Below, in pieces: positions 1-8,800 of a stretch of 44,595 nucleotides of DNA; position 1 is the first letter of the stretch; each line of letters starts with the position of its first letter. The notes beneath the pieces are model-generated. The model saw only the letters and a list, made by a program, of their open reading frames with translations, was not told the origin of the DNA and searched no databases. Source of the DNA: Deltaproteobacteria bacterium (GTDB lineage: Bacteria > Desulfobacterota > GWC2-55-46 > UBA9637 > GWC2-42-11); the NCBI GenBank assembly GCA_016223005.1, contig JACRPW010000046.1, forward strand, positions 1 through 44,595, in the 5' to 3' direction. The translations under genes and the position numbers were made by a program.

Positions 1-790
1 CCTTTGCAGACCAAAGTATCAGTTCTTCGCTGAATCTGCTTAAATGCCTCATTAAAATTGAGGCTGCTCCGCAAAACTCTATGCAAAAGTCCCTGTCGCT
101 CACAGAGTCAAGGCTGTTGTCAGTTGGTTTTGCAAACCCCAATTCTTTTGCTATAAAATCCCTGTCCAGAGGATACGGACTTCCTGCAAGCGCACCAGCG
201 CCAAGGGGCATGGCATTCACACGCTTATAGCAGTCTCCAAACCTTTCATAGTCCCGTTTTAACATCTCATAGTATGCAAGGATGTGATGACTAAATAAGA
301 TTGGCTGAGCCCGCTGGAGATGCGTATAACCGGGCATTATGCAGTCAAGATTTTTCTTTGCAATGTTTACAAAGGTTTTTTGTAAATTTCTTATAAGTCC
401 CTGAACCTCTTTAATCTCATCCCTTAAATATAATCTCATATCAAGGGCAATCTGATCATTTCTGCTTCTTGCAGTATGCAGTTTCCCGCCAACAGAGCCA
501 ATCTTCTTAATAAGTCTTTTCTCTATTGCCATGTGGATGTCTTCCATATCAGATGTAAATTTAAACCTGCCTGCATCAATCTCTTTTTCAATTGTCTTGA
601 GTCCAGAGATAATCTTATCTGCCTCTTTCTTTGTAATAATCCCTACCATTGCCAGCATTCTTGTATGGGCAATTGAACCCATAATATCATGCCTATAAAG
701 CCTCTTATCAAGTAAGATTGAGGCATTAAACTCCTCAACAAGTTTATCTGTTTCCTGTGTAAAACGACCTGACCATGGTTTGGATTTCAT
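1..790 (-). CDS. argH: argininosuccinate lyase, 5' part (gene runs off the window)
   Basis: This is the N-terminal ~263 residues of argininosuccinate lyase, which splits argininosuccinate into arginine and fumarate in the last step of arginine synthesis in the cytosol. The translation starts [10 protein letters not shown], the usual ArgH opening, and continues with the conserved HTARSRNDQ motif and the [11 protein letters not shown] motif that form the active site of the fumarase/aspartase superfamily. The start at 790 gives the standard N-terminus, with a GAAGGTG ribosome site just upstream. The 3' end, including the catalytic serine loop, lies beyond base 1. A sigma-70-like promoter sits at 890-918. 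Identification is by motif and is firm; nothing looks damaged in the visible part. Confidence 0.95.
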   Translation of the reverse strand, partial: MKSKPWSGRFTQETDKLVEEFNASILLDKRLYRHDIMGSIAHTRMLAMVGIITKKEADKIISGLKTIEKEIDAGRFKFTSDMEDIHMAIEKRLIKKIGSVGGKLHTARSRNDQIALDMRLYLRDEIKEVQGLIRNLQKTFVNIAKKNLDCIMPGYTHLQRAQPILFSHHILAYYEMLKRDYERFGDCYKRVNAMPLGAGALAGSPYPLDRDFIAKELGFAKPTDNSLDSVSDRDFCIEFCGAASILMRHLSRFSEELILWSAK

Positions 791-889
791 ATATCACCTT
801 CTATCCTCAATAATTATTTCGGAAAGGGGTTTATCTTTACAACCACATCCTTATGCCAACAAGTTGCACACCTCATCCTCCATGTGGCT

Positions 890-918
890 ATTGTAGATAC
901 AAAATGGCAGTTTGTCAA
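890..918 (-). promoter_or_regulatory. sigma-70-like promoter for argH
   Basis: On the minus strand a perfect -35 box TTGACA (913-918) is followed after exactly 17 bases by TACAAT (890-895), five of six matches to the -10 consensus. Transcription would start near 883, leaving a leader of about 93 bases before argH. That leader could encode a 20-residue Cys-containing peptide (876-814), but it has no well-spaced ribosome site, so I do not call it a gene. Confidence 0.6.
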
Positions 919-1019
919 TTCTATATTCCCAAGATATATTCCCAAGAAAAAATACTTGACAGGATTTTTTAGAACTGTTAAAAAAAACAATAATTTAAAG
1001 AGATTCTGGATAAATCCAG

Positions 1020-1076
1020 GGGGGCTGTCCCTAATTTACGGAGCAGAGCAGAGTCGTAGAATAGGGACTGTCCCCC
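1020..1076. repeat. REP-like imperfect inverted repeat
   Basis: Two GC-rich arms, GGGGGCTGTCCCTA near 1021 and TAGGGACTGTCCCCC ending at 1076, are near-perfect inverted complements around a ~28-base centre. The GGGAC(T)GTCCC core resembles palindromes mobilised by REP-associated transposases. It lies in the leader just before the barrel-protein ribosome site, so it could also form an RNA hairpin near that start. Confidence 0.55.
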
Positions 1077-1093
1077 AAAATAGGAGAAAAACA

Positions 1094-2404
1094 ATGAAGA
1101 GACTATTAGTTTTATTAGTTGCTGTGTTTGCTGCCAGCCTGTTGACAGCATCTTCATATGCTGCTGATGCTAAATTTAACGGTCATTACAGGGTAATGGG
1201 ATTTATGGTTGAAAATATGTCACAAAACGGCAGCCTTCAGAGGCCAGGTGCTGATGAAAAATGGTCTTATGTAGAGCATAGATTGAGGTTGAACATAGAT
1301 ATTTATGAGGGTCCTGTTATGGGAAGGCTGCAAATCAACTCTGCTGCCCCATTCTCTCAAGGTTACAAGTGGGGCGAGGGGCAGGATTCTTCTGGATGGA
1401 ACCGTGAGATGTTTCTTCAGTTTCCATTAGGGGGCGCTGTTGTCAAGGTAGGTAAATACTGGGCAACAAGTCCTTACACACTTGGAGAATTTATACATAT
1501 GGGGACATGGGAGGGACTTACTATCACATATCCTGTGAGCCCTGCCCTTACTCTCATTGCCTCTGTCTTTGACACATCTGACGCATCAGAGGATGATGCT
1601 AAACTTTATGCACTGGTTATCCCATACAGCCCTGCTGGCTCTGTTTTTAGCGGTGTGCTTGGCTGGTACTATTATGTAGATAATAATAGTACTACTGCTG
1701 GAACATATAGAGAAGATAGACCTATGTGGCTTGTCGGAACAGTAGCAGCTGCACAAGGTCCGTGGAATGTCCGACTGACAGGCGCCGCTATGTTTGGTGA
1801 TACAGATATAAATATTGCTGGTGTCTCGTCTTCTTATGATTATAATGCGCATGCTTATGATGTCAGGGCAAGTTATAACTTTGCAAAGGCAGGTGGTCCC
1901 CCACTTACTTTAGAGGCAATATATGGGTATGGTAGTGGTGATGACAATCAGACTGCTTCTGACCGTGACTATAAAGAGTTTAGAACCCCAACGCCGTCAT
2001 ATACCCATACCTCCATATTTCTGGATGGGGGTGATTCAGGAGATGGCGGTGCCCAACTTGCCCATCCCGCCCGTTCACAGGCTGGCGGTATTGGCAACCT
2101 AAGCTGGATTGGTTTAAAGGCATCGTACAAACTAACAGCCAAGTCTACACTAAATGCCTCTGCATCAACCTTTTATCTTGCTGAAAAGACAGCTAACAAT
2201 CCATCATACGATTATCAGGATGATGAGTTGGGGCAGGAATATAATCTTGCGTTTGTTCATCAATTGGCAAAGGGTCTTAGCCTAACCCTTTCAGGCGCAT
2301 GGTTTATACCAAATGAAAAGGGCTGGACAACAACGACTGCCGCAGCCACAGCGCCAGATGACACCGTTAGTGAATATATGACAAAGTTATTCTGGAGTTT
2401 CTAA
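1094..2404 (+). CDS. outer-membrane beta-barrel (porin-like) protein
   Basis: A 436-residue exported protein. The open frame extends upstream to 884, but the ATG at 1094 is chosen because TAGGAG lies just before it and it begins with a textbook signal peptide (MKRLLVLLVAVFAASLLTA, cleavage after SYAADA). The mature part is rich in alternating aromatic/hydrophobic and polar residues typical of barrel strands (for example LTLIASVFDTSD, YDVRASYNFAKAG) and ends in KLFWSF, a C-terminal aromatic residue as recognised by the BAM machinery. No family-specific motif is visible, so the substrate is unknown. It is followed by two TPR genes after a terminator. Porin-like is an inference from architecture. 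Confidence 0.75.
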   Translation: MKRLLVLLVAVFAASLLTASSYAADAKFNGHYRVMGFMVENMSQNGSLQRPGADEKWSYVEHRLRLNIDIYEGPVMGRLQINSAAPFSQGYKWGEGQDSSGWNREMFLQFPLGGAVVKVGKYWATSPYTLGEFIHMGTWEGLTITYPVSPALTLIASVFDTSDASEDDAKLYALVIPYSPAGSVFSGVLGWYYYVDNNSTTAGTYREDRPMWLVGTVAAAQGPWNVRLTGAAMFGDTDINIAGVSSSYDYNAHAYDVRASYNFAKAGGPPLTLEAIYGYGSGDDNQTASDRDYKEFRTPTPSYTHTSIFLDGGDSGDGGAQLAHPARSQAGGIGNLSWIGLKASYKLTAKSTLNASASTFYLAEKTANNPSYDYQDDELGQEYNLAFVHQLAKGLSLTLSGAWFIPNEKGWTTTTAAATAPDDTVSEYMTKLFWSF

Positions 2405-2422
2405 AAATACAGAATTCATAAG

Positions 2423-2443
2423 GCGAAAAGCGAAAAGCGAAAG
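2423..2443. repeat. heptamer array, GCGAAAA/GCGAAAG x3
   Basis: Three tandem 7-base units GCGAAAA, GCGAAAA, GCGAAAG, then a decayed GCGATCG. It is an intergenic member of the window-wide heptamer family and doubles as the left arm of the terminator. Confidence 0.7.
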
Positions 2444-2472
2444 GCGATCGGTTTAAGTCTTTCGCTTTTCTA
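2433..2472 (+). terminator. Rho-independent terminator built from a heptamer repeat
   Basis: AAAAGCGAAAG (2433-2443) pairs perfectly with CTTTCGCTTTT (2459-2469) across a 15-base loop and is followed by CTATTTT. It lies between the barrel-protein stop and the ribosome site of the first TPR gene. The left arm is part of a three-unit GCGAAAA/G tandem heptamer array starting at 2423. Confidence 0.7.
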
Positions 2473-2490
2473 TTTTAAGGAGGTAAATTT

Positions 2491-3555
2491 ATGATTAGTG
2501 TAAGGACACTTGCCATGACTATCATAGTAGTTTTAGTCTCTGGCTACAGCATAGCCTCCCAGTATGAGTCTCAAGGCAATATGTATTTTTCAGCAGAGAA
2601 CTATACAGAGAGTGCATCTAGTTATGAAAAGGCTTTGGCTGAAAATCCAAACAATAAGACAGCACTTCTTATGGCTGGATGGAGTTATTTTAAGATTGAA
2701 AGATATGAGGATGCAAAGGCACAGTTTGAAAGACTGAATAAACTTAATAAAGATTCAATGGATGCCCTTGAGGGTCTGGGATGGACAGACTTTAAACTTG
2801 GCAACTATAAGGAATCTCTTAAAATCTTTGAAACCATGAGGGGAAAGGATAAAACCCATGTAGGCGCTATAGAAGGAATAGCCTATAATCATTTTAAACT
2901 TGGCAATTTGCCAGAGGCAAAAAAATACCTTGCTGCAGCATTGTTTGAAAATCCGTATTCTTCTGACAGCAATCTGATAAGGGGATTCGTTGCATTGCAG
3001 GAAAAGGATTTTTCCACAGCCATAACCTTCTTTGAGGAGGCTAAAACACACTCCAGTAAAAAGGACGCAGACATCTATGCTGGACTTGGAAACGGATACA
3101 TGGGCAAAAAGGACTACAACATGGCAGACTACTATTACAACACCGCGTTGGAGATAAAGCCTAAAAATCAACTGGCGATTGCAGGCAAGGGGCAGTTATT
3201 TGTTATTAAACAGGCAGTAATGGCAGAAGGTGCCAGACTTTTGTTGGATGGAAATTTCAAGGGTGCCATAGAGGAATATCAGAAGGTTCTGCAGTTATAT
3301 CCTAACTGGGTGGAAGTCTATGCAGCAAAGGGCTGGACAATGTATAAAAAGGGTGATTACAAAGGCGCATATACAGAATTTAATAAAGGGCTTAATATTT
3401 ATAAACTCTCGTATGACATCTATGACGGCATTGGCTGGAGCGCCCTAAAACTAGGGATGAAAGATGAGGCTGAAAAATCCTTTAAAAAGGCGCTTGAAAT
3501 CTTTCCCGGATATGTAAGTTCGCAAGAGGGGTTAAGGCAGATTAAAACCAAATAA
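2491..3555 (+). CDS. exported TPR-repeat protein (354 aa)
   Basis: A protein of tandem tetratricopeptide repeats behind an N-terminal signal sequence (hydrophobic residues ~6-22, ending SIASQYES). Repeats of about 34 residues run through the whole chain, with the W/G/Y-A-pattern visible in AGWSYFKIERYEDA, GLGWTDFKLGNYKES and AKGWTMYKKGDYKGA. TPRs make protein-protein scaffolds, and the signal places it in the periplasm or at the outer membrane. AAGGAGG precedes the ATG by 7 bases. It is followed after only 29 bases by a larger TPR gene with the same repeat style, so the two probably work together. The partner is unknown. Confidence 0.85.
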   Translation: MISVRTLAMTIIVVLVSGYSIASQYESQGNMYFSAENYTESASSYEKALAENPNNKTALLMAGWSYFKIERYEDAKAQFERLNKLNKDSMDALEGLGWTDFKLGNYKESLKIFETMRGKDKTHVGAIEGIAYNHFKLGNLPEAKKYLAAALFENPYSSDSNLIRGFVALQEKDFSTAITFFEEAKTHSSKKDADIYAGLGNGYMGKKDYNMADYYYNTALEIKPKNQLAIAGKGQLFVIKQAVMAEGARLLLDGNFKGAIEEYQKVLQLYPNWVEVYAAKGWTMYKKGDYKGAYTEFNKGLNIYKLSYDIYDGIGWSALKLGMKDEAEKSFKKALEIFPGYVSSQEGLRQIKTK

Positions 3556-3584
3556 AGTAATCAATTTCTTCATGGGAGGCGCGT

Positions 3585-6026
3585 ATGATTAGAAAGATTT
3601 TGGTCGTATTGACGGTAGTATCCTTCATGGTAGTCATTACCTCTGGACAGTTGTCTGCCCAGGACATCCAGAAGGCAGGCAAACTTTATAATGAAAAGAA
3701 ATACAGTGAGGCATATACAGAGTTTGAAAAACTCTATAAGACTGACCCTAATAACATAGATGCCTTCAATGGAATGGCATGGTCAAAATTTCAGATTGGG
3801 AGGGTAGAAGAGGCAGAAAGGATGTTTAAAGACATCATAAGAAAATCTCCATATCATGCAGGCGCCAGTGAAGGGCTTGCTGCTGTTGGTATAAAGAGAT
3901 ACGAAAACTTTAACAAGGCATGGGCGCAATACTATGCCGGTGATTTCAAAAATGCTGTAAAATCCTTTGATGCTGTTGTTCAGGACAAACAGGGCCTCCT
4001 CCCTGAAAAAGAGATGTGGAGGGTATATCTGGGATTGGGTTACAGTCATTCAGGCAATAAAGAATATAAAGAGGCAAGAGAGGCATTTAAGGGTTCTTTA
4101 AAACTACAAGATAATTACGATGCCCATAAGGGTATAGGACTTATTGAATTTGAGAACAAAAACTTTAGTGCTGCAATAGAGTCATTTAAGCAGTCATTAA
4201 AACTAAATCCTGTTCAGTATGATGTGCAGTCCCTTCTTTCATGGGGTTATTTCAGAGCCAACAGAAATGATGAGGCTATAGACGGGTTTAAGAAACAGAC
4301 GGTCATCTCTCCGTATGATGCTGATGCACATTACGGGTTAGCACTTGCCCTTAATAAAAAGGGCGATAGAAAATCCGCACTTATAGAATTCTATGCTGCA
4401 ATAAACATCCTGCCTGGATATGTGGCAGCCGAAGAGTTTTTAAAGACCATAAGGGGTGCTAAAGAATACAAGGAACTTTATCCGTATCTCGGCTGGTCAC
4501 TTTATCATGCAGGACTTTTCAAAAACAGCCTTCTAGTATTTGAATCGGGTATTCGTGAGTATTCCTCTGACGACGACCTGTTGAGAGGTGCTGGCTATGC
4601 TGCACTTAAACTTGGAAAATATAATGAGGCAATTGAATATTCCAAAAAATCCCTGTCAATCAACCCAAACCTAATGCCTGTGTACGAGACATCCTTTGCC
4701 CAGGAGACTGGATTCCCTTACAGGCTTTACAGCGATGCACAAACAACGCTCGCATGGTCTTATCTTTACAAGAATGACTATACAAAGGCTGAAGAATCAT
4801 TCCTAACAGCCATTAAAACACACCCTGACTGGCCGGATGCAAACAGCGGACTGGCGTGGGTATATTATTCACAGAAAAAATATAATGATGCTGAAGAACA
4901 GTTTAACAAGGCTATTAAGGTTGACCCTACTTACGCAGATGCATATTCAGGTTTATCTGCAGTTGCAAATGCAAGGCTTGGCAAGTCAGGGGATGGATGG
5001 AGGTTTTACTACACAGGGCAATCTGATAAGGCAAAAGAGTTTTTTGTCAATCTTTTAAAGGAACAGAACTTATCCCCTGAAGCACGTTTAAGTGCCACAA
5101 GGGGTCTTGGATGGAGCAGCCTTATGCTTAAGAATTATGATGATGCAGAAAAATACTTTGGTTCTATTCTCAAGGATAACAGTAATGATTACGATGCCAT
5201 ACTGGGCATAGGGTATGTATCCTACAACAGAAATAACTTTAATGAGGCAATAAAATATCTAAAGAATGCTGTAAAGGCATTTCCATATGATGCAAATGCA
5301 GAGATAACACTTGGTTGGAGTTATTATAAGAGGAAGGACTATGCAAACAGCCTTATTGAGTTTAGAAGGGCGGTCCAGTTAAATCCTTATATTGCAGAAC
5401 CTTACAGAGGTGTTGGTTTTTCCCTCATAAAGATTGGCAGGGTTGACGAAGGAAAGGCAAGTCTTACATCTGCTATAAATATATACCCACAAGGTGTTAA
5501 TAATGATGAACTGGCAGCACTAATCAAGGAAAAGAAGGAATTGAATGACCTCTATATTACTATAGCGTGGTCATACTACAATTACGGCAGGTTTGATGAT
5601 GCAGTGTCTGCAGTAGACACTATCAGGAAAAACAGCATTAAATATGCAGATGCTGATATGCTGGAGGGTTACATACATTACAAGAAAAAGAACTATGACA
5701 ATGCAATTAAACTATTTACCCAATATCTGTCATCATCGCCAAAGACTGAAAAGGGATTTGGCAAATACAGCGAGGCAGTCTTGACACTGGCATCGGCATA
5801 TTACAACAAGCAGGACTATGATATGGCAATCCAGACATTTAAAAAACTTCAGGAACTCCATAAGGATGACGATATATGGGCTGCACCTTATGACGGCATG
5901 GGATGGAGTTATCTAAAGAAGGGCAGCAAGGTTGAGGCAGAAAAATTCTTCAACAAGTCTCTTCAACTGGCGCCCGGGTATGTAAGTTCCCTTGATGGTT
6001 TAAATGAACTAAAGAAAGGGAAATAG
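3585..6026 (+). CDS. exported large TPR-repeat protein (813 aa)
   Basis: A long TPR solenoid with a signal peptide (residues ~1-26, ending SGQLSAQ). I count more than fifteen repeats. Many share the same G-x-x/a-W-S signature at helix A (GMAWSKFQIGR, GLAWVYYSQKKY, GLGWSSLMLKNY, TLGWSYYKRKDY, GMGWSYLKKGS), so the gene grew by internal duplication. It ends with the same AEKFFNKSLQLAPGYVSS-type repeat as the upstream gene (EKSFKKALEIFPGYVSS), pointing to a shared ancestor. GGGAGG lies before the ATG. Probably a periplasmic scaffold co-transcribed with the 354-residue TPR gene; its cargo is not visible. Confidence 0.85.
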   Translation: MIRKILVVLTVVSFMVVITSGQLSAQDIQKAGKLYNEKKYSEAYTEFEKLYKTDPNNIDAFNGMAWSKFQIGRVEEAERMFKDIIRKSPYHAGASEGLAAVGIKRYENFNKAWAQYYAGDFKNAVKSFDAVVQDKQGLLPEKEMWRVYLGLGYSHSGNKEYKEAREAFKGSLKLQDNYDAHKGIGLIEFENKNFSAAIESFKQSLKLNPVQYDVQSLLSWGYFRANRNDEAIDGFKKQTVISPYDADAHYGLALALNKKGDRKSALIEFYAAINILPGYVAAEEFLKTIRGAKEYKELYPYLGWSLYHAGLFKNSLLVFESGIREYSSDDDLLRGAGYAALKLGKYNEAIEYSKKSLSINPNLMPVYETSFAQETGFPYRLYSDAQTTLAWSYLYKNDYTKAEESFLTAIKTHPDWPDANSGLAWVYYSQKKYNDAEEQFNKAIKVDPTYADAYSGLSAVANARLGKSGDGWRFYYTGQSDKAKEFFVNLLKEQNLSPEARLSATRGLGWSSLMLKNYDDAEKYFGSILKDNSNDYDAILGIGYVSYNRNNFNEAIKYLKNAVKAFPYDANAEITLGWSYYKRKDYANSLIEFRRAVQLNPYIAEPYRGVGFSLIKIGRVDEGKASLTSAINIYPQGVNNDELAALIKEKKELNDLYITIAWSYYNYGRFDDAVSAVDTIRKNSIKYADADMLEGYIHYKKKNYDNAIKLFTQYLSSSPKTEKGFGKYSEAVLTLASAYYNKQDYDMAIQTFKKLQELHKDDDIWAAPYDGMGWSYLKKGSKVEAEKFFNKSLQLAPGYVSSLDGLNELKKGK

Positions 6027-6058
6027 TCCATACACAATCTGGTATCAAATCCTCAAAA

Positions 6059-6116
6059 TTGGTAGCCGCACCCTTTAGGGTGCGTCATAACGCAGGCTAA
6101 AGCCTGCGGCTACCAA
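6059..6116. repeat. three-arm palindromic (cruciform) repeat
   Basis: An outer 12-bp perfect stem (TTGGTAGCCGCA at 6059-6070 with its complement at 6105-6116) encloses two perfect hairpins, GCACCC/GGGTGC (6068-6083) and CGCAGGCT/AGCCTGCG (6091-6108). This is REP/BIME-like. It separates the TPR pair from the PqqD cluster and may also stop transcription. Confidence 0.75.
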
Positions 6117-6152
6117 AATTTATGTAAACATATTTATTGCCTTTAGTATAGA

Positions 6153-6410
6153 ATGAAGAAACAACTTATGGACATAGCAGTCAGCGAAACAGGTTTTGTC
6201 TTTGACCCGTCAACAGGACACACCTACCGCCTCAATAAGACAGGGATGGTAATTGTAAAGATGCTCCAGGGCGGTGATGATATAAATATGATTGCAGAAA
6301 GATTGGCAGAAGGGTTTGACACTAATAAAGACAGGGCAGTTGAGGACATAATAGAGTTTCTTTCATTGTTGAAAACTATGGGGTTCAGGATAGATGTACC
6401 GAAAGTTTAA
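6153..6410 (+). CDS. PqqD-family peptide chaperone (RRE-type domain)
   Basis: An 85-residue protein with the PqqD-family pattern: a beta-hairpin containing FDPSTGHTYRLNKTG, then helices with V..IAERLAEGFD and a C-terminal segment EDIIEFLSLLKTMGF. PqqD and related RiPP-recognition elements bind the leader region of a precursor peptide and hand it to the modifying enzyme. No strong ribosome site is seen before the ATG. It overlaps the ATP-grasp gene by 17 bases, so translation is probably coupled. No PqqE-type radical SAM enzyme is nearby, so this is not the pqq pathway. Family assignment is good; the bound peptide is unknown. Confidence 0.8.
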   Translation: MKKQLMDIAVSETGFVFDPSTGHTYRLNKTGMVIVKMLQGGDDINMIAERLAEGFDTNKDRAVEDIIEFLSLLKTMGFRIDVPKV

Positions 6411-7461
6411 TATTGGGGTTACAGGACTGAACTCAACAGACAGCCCTGCCCCTGGCATAGCGGTGATGAAATGTATTAGTGAAGTCACCACATGGAAGGG
6501 CAGGGGAATAGGTTTCGGCTATGATGCCCTTGATGCAGGGCTTTATGTAAAGGATTACTTTTCTCATTCGTATTTACTTCCTTATCCATCTGAGGGTGCA
6601 GATTATCTTTTGAATAATATTCTAAAGGTGCACAATGAGGTTGGACTTCACTTTATCATCCCTACACTTGATTCTGAACTTTATAATTTCCTGTCTATAG
6701 AAAATGACATCAATAAACACGGCATAATGACCTTTCTGCCTGCCAGAGAACAATTGGAGTCATGTTCAAAGATAAACATAGGAAAACTGGGAGACAGGCT
6801 GTCAATAAGTGTGCCGCAGGACTATTGCATTAGAAAGACGGACAAACTTGGGGCAGCGGCTGATACAATAGGTTTTCCACTTATAGTAAAGGGACTGTTC
6901 TATGAGGCTTACAAGGCAAATAATATGAATGAGGCAATGGGCTTTGTAAACAAAATTACAAAGAAATGGGGAATGCCTGTAATCCTCCAGCAATACATAG
7001 AGGGTGAGGAATATAATATTACTGCGGTTGGAGACGGCAGAGGGGATTACATAGGCGCTGTGTGTATGAAAAAACTATATATTACGGACAAGGGAAAGGC
7101 ATGGTCAGGAATAACCATAAAGGATAATTCGCTTTTTGAGATTACTGAAAGGTTTTTTGCATCAATGAAGTGGCGTGGTCCTCTGGAACTTGAACTTATA
7201 AAGGATAAGAATACAGGTGAATACAATCTCCTTGAGGTCAACCCTAGATTTCCTGCATGGATATATCTGGCAAAGGCAGCAGGCATAAATCTTCCGTGGC
7301 TGACAGTTAAGATTGCCTGCGGTGAGAAGGTGAAAAAAACTACTGAATACAAAATAGGCGTGATATTTAACAGATATGTGGATGAAGTCATATTAAAGGT
7401 AGATACCCTTGATATACTAAATACGAAAGGAGCGATACATTATGAGCAAAAGACCTTATGA
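6394..7461 (+). CDS. ATP-grasp carboxylate-amine ligase
   Basis: A 355-residue enzyme of the ATP-grasp fold (CarB/PylC-like). Visible features are the N-terminal Rossmann-like domain (FNIGVTGLNST), the ATP-binding strand GFPLIVKGL, the hinge VILQQYIEGEEYN and the metal-binding motif LLEVNPRFPAW near the C-terminus. Such enzymes activate a carboxylate as an acyl phosphate and join it to an amine. Position between a PqqD-like protein and a PLP decarboxylase, with overlaps on both sides (17 and 20 bases), suggests it works on a peptide or amino acid in the same pathway. Substrates cannot be read from sequence. Confidence 0.85.
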   Translation: MYRKFNIGVTGLNSTDSPAPGIAVMKCISEVTTWKGRGIGFGYDALDAGLYVKDYFSHSYLLPYPSEGADYLLNNILKVHNEVGLHFIIPTLDSELYNFLSIENDINKHGIMTFLPAREQLESCSKINIGKLGDRLSISVPQDYCIRKTDKLGAAADTIGFPLIVKGLFYEAYKANNMNEAMGFVNKITKKWGMPVILQQYIEGEEYNITAVGDGRGDYIGAVCMKKLYITDKGKAWSGITIKDNSLFEITERFFASMKWRGPLELELIKDKNTGEYNLLEVNPRFPAWIYLAKAAGINLPWLTVKIACGEKVKKTTEYKIGVIFNRYVDEVILKVDTLDILNTKGAIHYEQKTL

Positions 7462-8800
7462 AAGACCCACAATGGTCAAACATATTGTCGGTATGATGAA
7501 TGAGATGGGCATGCCGTCAGGACTTAACAGATGCACTGATATAGACGGCATTTCTGTTGATGGTTTGCTAAAGGAATTTGGTTCGCCCCTTGTGGTCTTT
7601 TCAGAGACCGTCATGCGGCGGAAACTCTCTGAATTAAAGAGGGCATTTGAACTCAGATACCCGAAGGGCCAGATTGCATGGTCATACAAAACCAATTATC
7701 TTAAGGCTGTCTGTAGTGTAATGCATCAGGAAGGCTCATGGGCTGAGGTAGTATCAGAGCATGAGTATGAGATGGCAAGAAGGCTTGGTGTAAGCGGAAA
7801 CAGGATAGTCTATAATGGGCCATACAAACCTGAACAGTCCCTTATGACCGCTGTCAAAGAGGGTGCGATAATAAATATAGACAGCCTTGTTGAGGTCCAT
7901 TTTCTGGAGAAACTTGCAGCCTCTATAGGAAAACAGATTGAGATAGGCATGAGAATTAATATGGATACAGGCATGTACCCTGCATGGGACAGGTTTGGTT
8001 CAAATCTGGAGAGCGGACAGGCTTATGAGGTTGCAAAGCGTATTATCTCAGGCGGAAAACTTAAACTTGTATCCATCCATGCCCATATCGGCACATTCAT
8101 TCTTGAACCAAAGTTTTACTTAAATGAGGTGATGGGCATGTGCGCATTTGCCTCCAGATTAAAAGATGAATTCGGGGTGGTGCTAAAGTACTTTGATATT
8201 GGCGGCGGCTTTGCATCAAGAAACAGGCTTAAGTCAACATACCTTCCCACAACCTATATGGCGCCAAGTTTTGATGCGTATGCAGAGAATATCTGTAAAA
8301 TCGTGCTTGAGGCATTTCCCCATGACAACCTGCCAACATTGATACTGGAGACAGGAAGGGCGCTTGTTGATGAGGCAGGCTCCCTCATAACCACTGTAGT
8401 TGCTACAAAAAGGCTGCCATCAGGCATACGGGCGATTATCCTTGACGCAGGGGTAAACCTGATGGTTACGAGTTTCTGGTATGATATGGAAATGATGCCT
8501 GTGCAGGACAGGGGGGCATTTCTTGAGGACCATGTCATATACGGACCATTGTGCATGCAGATAGATGTGGTGAGGGATTACATAAAACTTCCGCCCCTTG
8601 ACAAGGGTGACGCCCTTGTAGTGAGACCATTCGGTGCCTATAATACAAGCCAGTGGATGCAGTTCATCAGGATGAGACCCCCTGTAATATTGATAGGCGA
8701 AGATGGCAGTGTGGATATTATAAGGGAGGCTGAGGATGTAGCATACCTGCAGGAAAAGGAAATACTCCCTGAAAGATTAACTCTCCATGAGGAAAATTAA
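7442..8800 (+). CDS. class III-fold PLP decarboxylase (LysA-like) with leader-like N-tail
   Basis: A 452-residue alanine-racemase-fold PLP enzyme like diaminopimelate or ornithine decarboxylase. The PLP lysine lies in AWSYKTNYL, the glycine-rich phosphate loop in FDIGGGFASRNR, the substrate-side E-x-GRAL in LETGRALVDEAG, and a C-terminal YGPLCMQID segment is in the position of the usual C-E/D-specificity loop. The catalytic domain starts near residue 30. The first ~27 residues are extra and contain PYERPTMVKHIVG, a YxxPxM motif like RiPP leader peptides. It overlaps its neighbours by 20 and 14 bases. Decarboxylase rather than racemase is inferred from length and LysA-like motifs. Confidence 0.85.
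   Translation: MSKRPYERPTMVKHIVGMMNEMGMPSGLNRCTDIDGISVDGLLKEFGSPLVVFSETVMRRKLSELKRAFELRYPKGQIAWSYKTNYLKAVCSVMHQEGSWAEVVSEHEYEMARRLGVSGNRIVYNGPYKPEQSLMTAVKEGAIINIDSLVEVHFLEKLAASIGKQIEIGMRINMDTGMYPAWDRFGSNLESGQAYEVAKRIISGGKLKLVSIHAHIGTFILEPKFYLNEVMGMCAFASRLKDEFGVVLKYFDIGGGFASRNRLKSTYLPTTYMAPSFDAYAENICKIVLEAFPHDNLPTLILETGRALVDEAGSLITTVVATKRLPSGIRAIILDAGVNLMVTSFWYDMEMMPVQDRGAFLEDHVIYGPLCMQIDVVRDYIKLPPLDKGDALVVRPFGAYNTSQWMQFIRMRPPVILIGEDGSVDIIREAEDVAYLQEKEILPERLTLHEEN

Noticed and set aside
884-1093. 70-residue N-terminal extension of the barrel protein
   Set aside because: It reads through a REP-like repeat and lacks a signal; the ATG at 1094 has a ribosome site and a textbook signal peptide.
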